DNA of 6,761 nucleotides from assembly GCA_023412175.1 (NCBI GenBank), contig JAEYOB010000033.1:1-6761 (forward strand). Reading direction: 5' to 3'. The notes under the pieces were generated by a model. That model ran no database searches. It saw only the letters and a list, made by a program, of their open reading frames with translations, and was not told the DNA's origin. Source of the DNA: Pseudomonadota bacterium. GTDB lineage: Bacteria > Pseudomonadota > Alphaproteobacteria > Azospirillales > Azospirillaceae. Both the position numbers and the translations under genes were made by a program. Shown in pieces: positions 1-5,359 of this stretch (positions are counted from its first letter, which is position 1; the number at the start of each line of letters is the position of its first letter).

Positions 1-1
1 A

Positions 2-460
2 AACGGCCAGCCGGCGCTGCTCAAGCAGTGGGTGGAGGAGTTCCGCCCCCCCGCCCGCCCGGCGGCCGAGGCGCCGGCCGACTGGAAGCCGTTCGCGGTG
101 CCGATGCTGAACGGTCAGGCGCTGGACGCGGTGCAGGTGCACGTGCGCCGTGTGGACGGCGAGGACGGGGATGGCGGCGCGGGCGACCGCGAGGCGCGCG
201 GCAGCCGTTTCCTGCTGGACCTGGAACTGAGCCGGTTCGGCCCGCTGCAGCTCGACGGGCTGGTGCGCCCGCAGCGCTTCGACCTGATCCTGCGCAGCCA
301 CGCGCCGCTGCCGGCCGAGCTGAACGCGGAGCTGACCGGCGTCTTCACCGACAGCCTGGGCGCCATGGGGTTCACCGGCACGCTGTCGTTCCAGACCGGC
401 GCGCGCAACTGGGTCAAGCTGACCCGCGCCGGCCGCGCCGGCCTCGGCGTAACGGCATGA
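2..460 (+). CDS. 3' part of a hypothetical protein with a FliK/Flg_hook-like C-terminal region
   Basis: The frame is open from the left edge, so the gene starts outside the window; the 152 visible residues are its C-terminus. A GTG at 32 is in frame but not needed as a start. The first ~30 residues are proline/alanine rich and look like a linker. From about residue 70 there is a compact alternating hydrophobic pattern: strand-like LDLELSRFGPLQLDGLV, a second strand around FDLILRSH, a helix with spaced leucines, then a final strand GFTGTLSFQT. This order, with an LG/FG turn and a leucine-spaced helix, resembles the C-terminal domain of the flagellar hook-length control protein FliK. That reading is inference from pattern only; no family-defining motif is visible. 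Its stop codon overlaps a possible ATG of the next gene (ATGA, 457-460), implying cotranscription. It could equally be an unrelated flagellar-locus protein. Confidence 0.72.
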   Translation, partial: NGQPALLKQWVEEFRPPARPAAEAPADWKPFAVPMLNGQALDAVQVHVRRVDGEDGDGGAGDREARGSRFLLDLELSRFGPLQLDGLVRPQRFDLILRSHAPLPAELNAELTGVFTDSLGAMGFTGTLSFQTGARNWVKLTRAGRAGLGVTA

Positions 461-462
461 AC

Positions 463-466
463 GGAG
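463..466 (+). promoter_or_regulatory. Ribosome binding site deciding the start of the QueF-like gene
   Basis: GGAG lies 8 bases before ATG 475. The alternative ATG at 457 has only the pyrimidine/G-rich end of the preceding gene in front of it and no purine-rich site, so 475 is preferred, although coupled initiation at 457 remains possible. Confidence 0.55.
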
Positions 467-474
467 ACACCGGA

Positions 475-822
475 ATGCACCGCCGCGAACGCCTGACCAC
501 CGCCGTCAACCCGGACGCACGCCACGACTATCTGGTGACGCTGTCCGGCGAGCCGCAGCCGGGCACGCGGCTGGAGCTGCGCTATGTTCCCGACCGCTGG
601 GTGATCGAGCCCGCCGGGTTCGCCGACTACCTGACCGGGCTGGCAGATTTCTCCGGCGGGCTGGAAGCGCTGGCACTGGCCGTGCTGGACGATATCGGCA
701 ACGAGGCGGTGCCGCGCTGGACCGAGGTGCGCGCCGAACGCGCCGCCCACCGCGTCGTGGTGGAGGACCGCCAGCCCGCCTGGGACAACCCGCACCTCTT
801 CGTGCGGATGGAGCGGTACTGA
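475..822 (+). CDS. QueF-like T-fold protein lacking the catalytic cysteine
   Basis: A 115-residue protein. I chose ATG 475 because GGAG at 463-466 sits 8 bases upstream; an ATG at 457 overlapping the previous stop would add six residues. Residues 12-74 follow the order seen in the preQ0 reductase QueF (7-cyano-7-deazaguanine reductase): NP-x-x-RHDYLVTL, then LELRYVPDRWVIEP, then a YL-containing helix start, then a helix with Glu64 and LDDI, then P-R-W-T-E-V. In QueF a segment between the first two blocks holds the active-site Cys (SLCPxTGQPD) and Asp. Here it is shortened to about ten residues, and the protein has no cysteine anywhere. Glu64 aligns with the substrate-binding Glu of QueF, but the neighbouring His is Leu. 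Preq0 reduction is therefore unlikely; a binding or structural role is inference. It lies directly after the FliK-like gene and converges on fliJ. Confidence 0.8.
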   Translation: MHRRERLTTAVNPDARHDYLVTLSGEPQPGTRLELRYVPDRWVIEPAGFADYLTGLADFSGGLEALALAVLDDIGNEAVPRWTEVRAERAAHRVVVEDRQPAWDNPHLFVRMERY

Positions 823-838
823 CGTGCGGGGAGCCCCT

Positions 839-856
839 CCCCTTGCGGGCAAGGGG
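839..856. terminator. Hairpin between convergent genes (possible shared terminator)
   Basis: CCCCTTG (839-845) pairs perfectly with CAAGGGG (850-856) around a four-base CGGG loop. A competing pairing of AGCCCC (832-837) with GGGGCT (853-858) exists. It sits in the 47-base gap between the QueF-like gene's stop and the end of fliJ, where a bidirectional terminator is expected. Neither side has a clear T tract, so termination efficiency is uncertain. Confidence 0.4.
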
Positions 857-869
857 CTTCGGAAGACGC

Positions 870-1307
870 CTACGTCCCCGCGCTTTCCTCCTGCTGCTGG
901 CGGCGGCGGAAGCCGACCAGCGCGGTCTCGTCGAGCATGGCGTCCTCCTTGCGGCGGATCTTCTCGCGCTCGCGCTTGAGGCGCTCCTCCTCGGCCAGCT
1001 CGAAGCGCTTCAGCTCCTGGAAAGCCTCGGCCATCTCCTCGGTGGCGGTGGCGATCTGCCGGTCCACCTGGGCGATGGACTCCTGAAGGCGGTGGTCGCG
1101 TTCGCGCGCCGCCTTGGCGAAGGCGGCGTAGCCGAACGCCACCGCCGGGTCGTTGCGCGCGGTCTCCTGCTCGTGGCGGACCATCTCGCGCAGACGCACC
1201 AGTTCGTCGGTCAGGCGGTCGCGGAGGTTCTGCAGTTCGGACAGCGCCCGGCGCTTCTCGTCGAGCTGCCACTTGTGCAGGCGGATGATGGTTTTCAGGC
1301 TGCTCAT
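870..1307 (-). CDS. fliJ: Flagellar export protein FliJ
   Basis: FliJ is the coiled-coil stalk of the flagellar type III export ATPase. It inserts into the FliI hexamer and links it to the export gate component FlhA at the cytoplasmic face of the basal body. The 145-residue product has the family's length and composition: almost entirely helical, rich in Glu, Arg, Gln and Leu, with heptad-like runs from about residue 10 to 130. The opening block ([22 protein letters not shown]) is the typical FliJ N-terminus. The start is ATG 1307, whose first bases overlap the fliI stop as ATGA (1307-1304); a GTG at 1313 would add two residues. The overlap implies translational coupling to fliI. Sequence conservation in FliJ is low, so the call rests on helical character plus position behind fliI, but these agree well. 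Confidence 0.93.
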   Translation of the reverse strand: MSSLKTIIRLHKWQLDEKRRALSELQNLRDRLTDELVRLREMVRHEQETARNDPAVAFGYAAFAKAARERDHRLQESIAQVDRQIATATEEMAEAFQELKRFELAEEERLKREREKIRRKEDAMLDETALVGFRRRQQQEESAGT

Positions 1308-2638
1308 GACCACGGCACCCCAAGGATTTCGGCAAGCATGGCGTATCCGGTGACAAGGTCGGTGCTTTCACGCTTCCCTTGCTTGAGGAAAGCCTCCAAC
1401 GCCGGCTGATAGTGGATCGCCTCGTCCACCTGCGGGTCAGTGCCGCGGCGGTAGGCACCAAGGCGGATCATCTCCGCCATGTTGTCGTAGGAGGACAGCA
1501 TGCGCCGGGCGCGGCCGACCAGCTCGTTCTCCTCCTGCGAGTTGCAGCCGGGCATGGTGCGCGACACGCTGCGCAGGATGTTGATCGCCGGATAGCGGCC
1601 GCGCTCGCCGATCTGGCGCTCCAGAACGATGTGGCCGTCGAGGATGCCGCGCACCGCGTCGGCGATCGGTTCGTTGTGGTCGTCGCCTTCCACCAGCACG
1701 GTGAACAGGCCGGTGATCGAGCCCGAACCGGCCAGCCCCGGCCCGGCGCGCTCCAGCAGCTTCGGCAACTCGGCGAAGACGGTGGGCGGGTAGCCCTTGG
1801 TGGTCGGCGGCTCACCGGCGGACAGGCCGATCTCGCGCTGCGCCATGGCGAAGCGGGTCACGCTGTCCATCATGCACAGCACGTCGCGGCCCTGGTCGCG
1901 GAAATACTCGGACACCGCCAGCGTCATGTAGGCAGCCTGCCGGCGCATCAGCGGCGGCTCGTCGGAGGTGGCGCAGACCACGACGCTGCGCGACAGGCCC
2001 TCCTCGCCCAGATCCTCGACGATGAATTCCTGAAGCTCGCGCCCGCGCTCGCCGATCAGGCCGATCACCGCCACCTCGGCCGCCGAGAACTTGGCCAGCA
2101 TCGACATAACCGACGACTTGCCGACGCCCGAGCCGGCGAAGATGCCCATGCGCTGGCCGCGGCAGCAGGTGAGGAACGTGTTGACCGCCCGGATGCCGAG
2201 GTCGAGCTTCTGCCCCACCCGCGCGCGGGCGTGCGCCGAGGGCGGCGTGTTGCGGATCGGGATGCCGACCGTGCCCTTGGGCAGCGGCCCCTTGCCGTCC
2301 ACCGGCTCGCCCAGCGCGTTGATGACGCGACCCAGCCATGCGTTGGTGGGATAGACGGCGGGTTGACCCTCGGCCACCATGGCACGACATCCCAGACCAA
2401 CGCCGTCGAGCGAGCCCAGCGACATCATCAGCGCCCGGCCCTGGCGAAAACCGACAACCTCGCAGGGCACACGGCGGCCGTCGCGCGTCTCGACGGCGCA
2501 GCGGCCGCCGACGGACAACTCCTTTTCGATGCCGCCCACCTCGACCAGCAGCCCGAGCACGGCGGTGACCCGCCCGAACCTTCGGTGGTCCGGCAGCTCA
2601 TTAATGTCATCGAGAAGTCGGGCGACGTCGGCTGGCAC
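1304..2638 (-). CDS. fliI: Flagellar type III export ATPase FliI
   Basis: Cytoplasmic ATPase, related to the F1 beta subunit, that energises and organises export of rod, hook and filament subunits. With the chosen GTG start at 2638 it has 444 residues, normal for FliI. Visible in order: an N-terminal beta-barrel region ([17 protein letters not shown] near residue 20), Walker A (GSGVGKS, about 169-175), the catalytic-glutamate segment GERGREL (about 196), Walker B ([12 protein letters not shown], Asp about 258), and the C-terminal [15 protein letters not shown] block. The frame stays open to ATGs at 2710 and 2713. However, those 25 extra codons have only 14/25 G or C at third positions, read as Arg/Trp/Phe-rich non-family sequence, and would start about a dozen bases from a CtrA-like box. 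Neither start has a good Shine-Dalgarno, so the exact start is open. It forms an operon with fliJ and is divergent from ctrA. Confidence 0.97.
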   Translation of the reverse strand: MPADVARLLDDINELPDHRRFGRVTAVLGLLVEVGGIEKELSVGGRCAVETRDGRRVPCEVVGFRQGRALMMSLGSLDGVGLGCRAMVAEGQPAVYPTNAWLGRVINALGEPVDGKGPLPKGTVGIPIRNTPPSAHARARVGQKLDLGIRAVNTFLTCCRGQRMGIFAGSGVGKSSVMSMLAKFSAAEVAVIGLIGERGRELQEFIVEDLGEEGLSRSVVVCATSDEPPLMRRQAAYMTLAVSEYFRDQGRDVLCMMDSVTRFAMAQREIGLSAGEPPTTKGYPPTVFAELPKLLERAGPGLAGSGSITGLFTVLVEGDDHNEPIADAVRGILDGHIVLERQIGERGRYPAINILRSVSRTMPGCNSQEENELVGRARRMLSSYDNMAEMIRLGAYRRGTDPQVDEAIHYQPALEAFLKQGKRESTDLVTGYAMLAEILGVPWS

Positions 2639-2671
2639 GGCTGTGGTCCGGGACGGCGTTAAGCATTGAAA

Positions 2672-2699
2672 ATGGCGGAAAATTTGACCAAACCGCCAT
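2672..2699. repeat. Inverted repeat in the probable fliI leader
   Basis: ATGGCGG (2672-2678) and CCGCCAT (2693-2699) are perfect 7-base inverted repeats separated by 14 A+T-rich bases. If fliI starts at 2638, this lies in its 5' untranslated leader or promoter. It may be an RNA hairpin or a protein-binding dyad; which one cannot be told from sequence alone. Confidence 0.4.
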
Positions 2700-2725
2700 C
2701 GTCGGGCCATCATCGGCCGGAAAGA

Positions 2726-2740
2726 TTAACGTTAAATGAA
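2726..2740. promoter_or_regulatory. Candidate CtrA box, fliI-proximal
   Basis: TTAA, seven bases, TGAA: seven of eight matches to the CtrA recognition pattern TTAA-N7-TTAA described in Caulobacter. The first ten bases, TTAACGTTAA, also form a perfect palindrome. It lies upstream of the preferred fliI start and on the fliI side of the divergent intergenic region, where it could control fliIJ. This is a pattern match, not evidence of binding. Confidence 0.45.
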
Positions 2741-2765
2741 GCCTATTCCGGCGCTGGCGTTAAGC

Positions 2766-2780
2766 TGAATCGTCTGTTAA
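2766..2780. promoter_or_regulatory. Candidate CtrA box, ctrA-proximal, overlapping a GANTC site
   Basis: TGAA, seven bases, TTAA, again seven of eight matches to TTAA-N7-TTAA. The right half continues as TTAACC, the favoured form of the half-site. GAATC at 2767-2771 (a GANTC, the CcrM methylation sequence) overlaps the left half. TTAACC (2777-2782) followed after 17 bases by TAATCT (2800-2805) could act as a weak promoter for ctrA, with the box over the -35, which is how CtrA-activated promoters are usually built. Autoregulation of ctrA is known in Caulobacter; here it is inferred. Confidence 0.45.
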
Positions 2781-2933
2781 CCTGTGTAAACAAGCGACCT
2801 AATCTGTTTAGCATGTGCCGCCAGCCATAGGATCGGCCGGAGGACATCGGCCACGCCGGTGCCCACACGGAATCCGAGGGGAAGATCCAAGGGCCTGGAC
2901 AGGCAAGGCACCACCAACGTCGGGATACCGCCA

Positions 2934-3665
2934 ATGAGGGTTCTGCTGGTCGAAGACGATACCTCGATCCAGAAGAGCATCGAGTTGATGCTCCAGTCCG
3001 AGGGTTACATCGTCGACTCCACCGACTTGGGCGAAGACGGGCTCGAAATCGGCAAGCTGTACGATTACGACATCATCATCCTCGATCTGATGCTGCCGGA
3101 CATCGACGGCTACGAGGTGCTGCGGCGGCTGCGCGCCGCGCGGGTCACCACGCCGATCCTGATCCTGTCCGGCCTGTCCGAGCTGGATCACAAGATCAAG
3201 GGTCTCGGCTTCGGTGCCGACGACTACCTGACCAAGCCGTTCGACAAGCGCGAGCTGATCGCCCGCATCCAGGCGATCGTCCGCCGCTCCAAGGGGCACT
3301 CGGACAGCGTCATCCGCACCGGCCGCCTGACCGTCAACCTCGACACCCGCACGGTGGAGGTCGACAGCCAGCCGCTGCACCTGACCGGCAAGGAATACGG
3401 CATCCTGGAACTGCTGAGCCTGCGCAAGGGCACCACGCTGACCAAGGAGATGTTCCTCAACCACCTCTACGGCGGCATGGACGAGCCGGAGTTGAAGATC
3501 ATCGACGTCTTCGTCTGCAAGCTGCGCAAGAAGCTGGCGGCGGCGACCCAGGGCGACAACTACATCGAGACGGTGTGGGGCCGCGGCTACGTGCTGCGCG
3601 ACCCGCACGAGGATTTACAGCACGCGCCCCCGGCGCGCGCACCGCAGCAGCAGGCGGCGGGCTGA
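2934..3665 (+). CDS. ctrA: Cell cycle/motility response regulator CtrA
   Basis: OmpR-type two-component response regulator. In Caulobacter it is phosphorylated through the CckA-ChpT relay and controls replication, division and flagellar genes; in several Rhodospirillales relatives it is reported to be mainly a motility regulator. The 243 residues contain a receiver domain (about 1-120) with acidic pocket Glu7/Asp8/Asp9, phospho-acceptor Asp51 and Lys101 in YLTKPF. A winged-helix DNA-binding domain (about 125-232) includes the diagnostic CtrA blocks [37 protein letters not shown] and [16 protein letters not shown] 2934 gives the canonical MRVLLVEDD start; an in-frame ATG at 2859 would add 25 non-family residues. 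After RDP there is a tail of about 19 residues, rich in Pro, Ala and Gln, ending Ala-Ala-Gly rather than Ala-Ala. It is transcribed alone, divergent from fliI, and followed by a terminator. Confidence 0.98.
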   Translation: MRVLLVEDDTSIQKSIELMLQSEGYIVDSTDLGEDGLEIGKLYDYDIIILDLMLPDIDGYEVLRRLRAARVTTPILILSGLSELDHKIKGLGFGADDYLTKPFDKRELIARIQAIVRRSKGHSDSVIRTGRLTVNLDTRTVEVDSQPLHLTGKEYGILELLSLRKGTTLTKEMFLNHLYGGMDEPELKIIDVFVCKLRKKLAAATQGDNYIETVWGRGYVLRDPHEDLQHAPPARAPQQQAAG

Positions 3666-3675
3666 CCAGGCGGTT

Positions 3676-3702
3676 TGGGCAGGCCCCGCGCGGGCCTGTC
3701 CA
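3676..3702 (+). terminator. Intrinsic terminator after ctrA
   Basis: An 11-bp stem (3676-3686 with 3692-3702, including one G-T wobble) encloses the loop CGCGC, starting 10 bases after the ctrA stop. The following bases are only moderately T-rich (TCTTGCTCTTAT at 3711-3722). Since the next gene converges from the other side, the hairpin may also serve as a stop for minus-strand transcripts. Confidence 0.65.
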
Positions 3703-3763
3703 CCGCGTGATCTTGCTCTTATCGTCCTCAGTTCCTTTGAACGACGGGTCCCCCCGGCCTGTC

Positions 3764-4777
3764 TTAGATCAGTGAAACCATTTTGAGGTGCGGTGCCATC
3801 TGCTGCGACAGGAGCAGCGCGGCTTCGCGCACGGCGTCCGCGAAGCAGCGCGGCCCCGGATCGGGCAGCCCGACCGCCGTCGACCAGCGCGCCCGCGTCG
3901 CTGCGAAGATGGCGTCATCCAGAGGAGCCAGCAAGTCGGCGCGCCGCCCGGGATCATCGCACAGATCGTCGAGCACGCACGCCGGATAGGAATGATCGAG
4001 CGGCACCGCCCCCCAGACCTGCTGGTCATTGAGGTACACGTCGCGCCCGGTCAGCAGCGAATTCTCCAGATCATCGACCACCGCCCGGTTGGCGCTCCCA
4101 TCATATTCGATGTGGGAAATCGCGCTCATTTTGGCGCGGACACGCGCGGCCGGACCGAGATAGCTGAAGTGCCATCCCGCCTCGTCGCACAGCGCGGAAT
4201 CGGCGAACCGCTCCGGCTGGTAATGCAGCGGTATACGGATGTCGCGCACCGCCTGAGCCCAGTTGGCCGGCGCCGCCCCGCGCGACTGGAACGCGGGAAT
4301 GCGGTCGCCGCGCACGGCGATGGGCCACACCTCGTGCGTCTCCTGCCCGGCGACCTGCATGTAATTGAGACGGAAATGGTAGCGGCGGAGCCGGAACCCG
4401 ACCAGCGAAGCCTGGTTCGCCGGCGAGCGCAGCCAATTCAGCGCCTGCGGGCGCAACATCTCATCGACGTCGCCGATGATCACCCAGTCCGATGGCTGGA
4501 CTTCCGCCAAGGCCGCCGCCATGGCGCGCCGCTGGTGCAACTCGCGGAGCCACGGGTTATCGACAGCGGGAAAATCGTCCACCAGGACGTGCTGGATCTT
4601 GTCAGCGAATGCGGAAAAACGATCCCGGTTGTCGGCGAAATGCAGAGGCTTCGGCTCGCCGCGAAAAGTCCTGGTTCCCTCTATGATGACGAACCGGTCA
4701 ACGAACGGCTCCTGCAGGCGCAGCCGCCAGTCAAGAATATCGAGTTCGTCGTTGATCATGAAGCAGTCGTAGAGCAT
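3764..4777 (-). CDS. Glycosyltransferase family 17-like protein (N-acetylglucosaminyltransferase-type)
   Basis: A 337-residue protein matching the pattern of GT17, whose eukaryotic founder adds the bisecting beta-1,4-GlcNAc to N-glycans; bacterial members' acceptors are mostly unknown. Visible blocks: the N-terminal YDCFMINDELDILDWRL, then VDRFVIIEGTRTFRGEPKPL (about 26-45), an HQRRAM motif near 81, the metal/nucleotide-sugar DxD within IIGDVDEM (Asp103/Asp105), a GWHFSYLG block near 220, and SHIEYDG. No signal peptide or membrane segment is evident, so it should act in the cytoplasm. The start is ATG 4777 with a weak AAGGG close upstream. It lies 142 bases downstream of the VOC gene on the same strand with its own candidate promoter, and converges on ctrA. 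The 5' part is lower in G+C than its neighbours (about 55% in 4561-4620 by hand count), which weakly hints at separate ancestry. The substrate is unknown; flagellin, LPS or exopolysaccharide are possible. Confidence 0.88.
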   Translation of the reverse strand: MLYDCFMINDELDILDWRLRLQEPFVDRFVIIEGTRTFRGEPKPLHFADNRDRFSAFADKIQHVLVDDFPAVDNPWLRELHQRRAMAAALAEVQPSDWVIIGDVDEMLRPQALNWLRSPANQASLVGFRLRRYHFRLNYMQVAGQETHEVWPIAVRGDRIPAFQSRGAAPANWAQAVRDIRIPLHYQPERFADSALCDEAGWHFSYLGPAARVRAKMSAISHIEYDGSANRAVVDDLENSLLTGRDVYLNDQQVWGAVPLDHSYPACVLDDLCDDPGRRADLLAPLDDAIFAATRARWSTAVGLPDPGPRCFADAVREAALLLSQQMAPHLKMVSLI

Positions 4778-4822
4778 CGCCCTTGCCGGCCTCGCGAATC
4801 ACGCGTGTCAAGGCACAATTCC

Positions 4823-4840
4823 CGCATCAGTGATGATGCG
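4823..4840 (-). other. Small hairpin in the glycosyltransferase leader
   Basis: CGCATCA (4823-4829) and TGATGCG (4834-4840) form a perfect 7-bp stem with a four-base loop, about 45 bases before the glycosyltransferase start. It is not followed by a T tract on the minus strand, so it is more likely a leader structure or binding dyad than a terminator for the VOC gene. The rest of the 142-base gap shows no gene. Confidence 0.35.
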
Positions 4841-4857
4841 AGGGCCTTTGACGGTGA

Positions 4858-4886
4858 ATCGTAGCCGGCTCAGCGGGTCATATCAA
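4858..4886 (-). promoter_or_regulatory. Candidate sigma-70-type promoter for the glycosyltransferase gene
   Basis: On the minus strand, TTGATA (4886-4881) is followed after exactly 17 bases by TACGAT (4863-4858), giving 5/6 and 4/6 matches to TTGACA and TATAAT. Transcription would begin near 4851, giving a leader of roughly 70 bases before ATG 4777. It lies in the A+T-richer gap after the VOC gene, consistent with the glycosyltransferase being separately transcribed. Confidence 0.42.
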
Positions 4887-4919
4887 CCGAGACAGGAAAA
4901 TTTAAGAGCTCTATATCGG

Positions 4920-5300
4920 CTAGTAGTTGCTGATCTCCACGAGATTGCCGTCTGGGTCGCGCAGGTAGACAGAGGTAATCGGCCCGGTGGCGCCGGTGCG
5001 CGGCACCGGGCCCTCCTCCACCGCGACGCCGGGCGCGGCGAGATGCGCCTGAACCTCGGCCAAGGGAACATCGGTGATCAGGCAGAAGTCCGCCGTGCCG
5101 GGGCCGGGCGCCCTGGCCTTGGGCTCGAACTCCTTGCCGGCGACGTGCAGGTTGATCTTGTGGCGGCCGAAGCTCAGCGCCCTGCGGCCCAGCGGGCCGA
5201 AGGTCACCGCCTCCATATTGAGGACGCGCGTGTAGAAGTCGATGGTGGCGTCCAGGTCGCGCACCGTCAGGACGAAATGGTCGATGCGGTCGATGTGCAT
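4920..5300 (-). CDS. VOC (glyoxalase/dioxygenase superfamily) protein
   Basis: A 126-residue protein with two beta-alpha-beta-beta-beta modules of the vicinal oxygen chelate fold. Module 1 begins IDHFVLTVRDLDATIDFYTRVLNM; module 2 runs from ADFCLIT to the diagnostic VYLRDPDGNLVEISNY end. Probable metal ligands are His8, His52 (INLHV) and Glu122. The fourth usual ligand position near the start of module 2 is not obviously filled by His (ADFCLI), so the metal site should be checked. Members include glyoxalase I, fosfomycin-resistance proteins and many uncharacterised enzymes; sequence alone does not give the substrate. The start is ATG 5300, preceded at a slightly long spacing (about 9-10 bases) by GGGGAGAGG, which is also the 3' strand of a hairpin. 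The frame is open far upstream, but only because it shadows cheR. It lies 59 bases after cheR on the same strand. Confidence 0.93.
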   Translation of the reverse strand: MHIDRIDHFVLTVRDLDATIDFYTRVLNMEAVTFGPLGRRALSFGRHKINLHVAGKEFEPKARAPGPGTADFCLITDVPLAEVQAHLAAPGVAVEEGPVPRTGATGPITSVYLRDPDGNLVEISNY

Positions 5301-5309
5301 GCGTGCGGT

Positions 5310-5355
5310 TCCTCTCCCCTTCCGGCCCGCCGTTCCGGGCCATTGCGGGAGAGGA
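5310..5355 (-). promoter_or_regulatory. Two-part hairpin between cheR and the VOC gene that pairs the ribosome binding site
   Basis: In the minus-strand RNA, TCCTCTCCC just after the cheR stop pairs perfectly over 9 bp with GGGAGAGGA, which is the only Shine-Dalgarno-like sequence before the VOC gene. Inside it, past a 5x5 internal loop, GGCCCG pairs with CGGGCC over a six-base loop. The structure could hide the VOC ribosome binding site, protect the cheR 3' end, or weakly attenuate transcription. There is no U tract. The pairing is seen; the function is inferred. Confidence 0.5.
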
Positions 5356-5359
5356 TACC

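Noticed and set aside
115..1461. Long minus-strand open frame of 448 codons over the left genes and fliJ
   Set aside because: It runs antisense to the FliK-like and QueF-like genes and out of frame through fliJ and the end of fliI. Its product is Arg/Pro/Ala-rich low-complexity sequence typical of shadow frames in high-G+C DNA.
1379..2662. Plus-strand open frame of 427 codons opposite fliI
   Set aside because: Antisense shadow of a clearly conserved ATPase gene; the product is His/Ala/Arg-rich with no domain pattern.
2726..2735. TTAACGTTAA palindrome as an independent regulator site
   Set aside because: A 10-bp palindrome in an A+T-rich gap is not rare, and it is already contained in the candidate CtrA box.
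2859..2933. N-terminal extension of CtrA from ATG 2859
   Set aside because: The 25 extra residues are not family-like, and the canonical MRVLLVEDD start begins exactly at 2934.
2808..3608. Minus-strand open frame of 266 codons opposite ctrA
   Set aside because: ctrA is unmistakable on the plus strand; this frame is Val/Asp/Gln/Ala-rich shadow sequence.
3788..4864. Plus-strand open frame of 358 codons opposite the glycosyltransferase
   Set aside because: The minus-strand frame carries the full GT17 motif set, including DVDE; the plus frame is its reverse-complement shadow.
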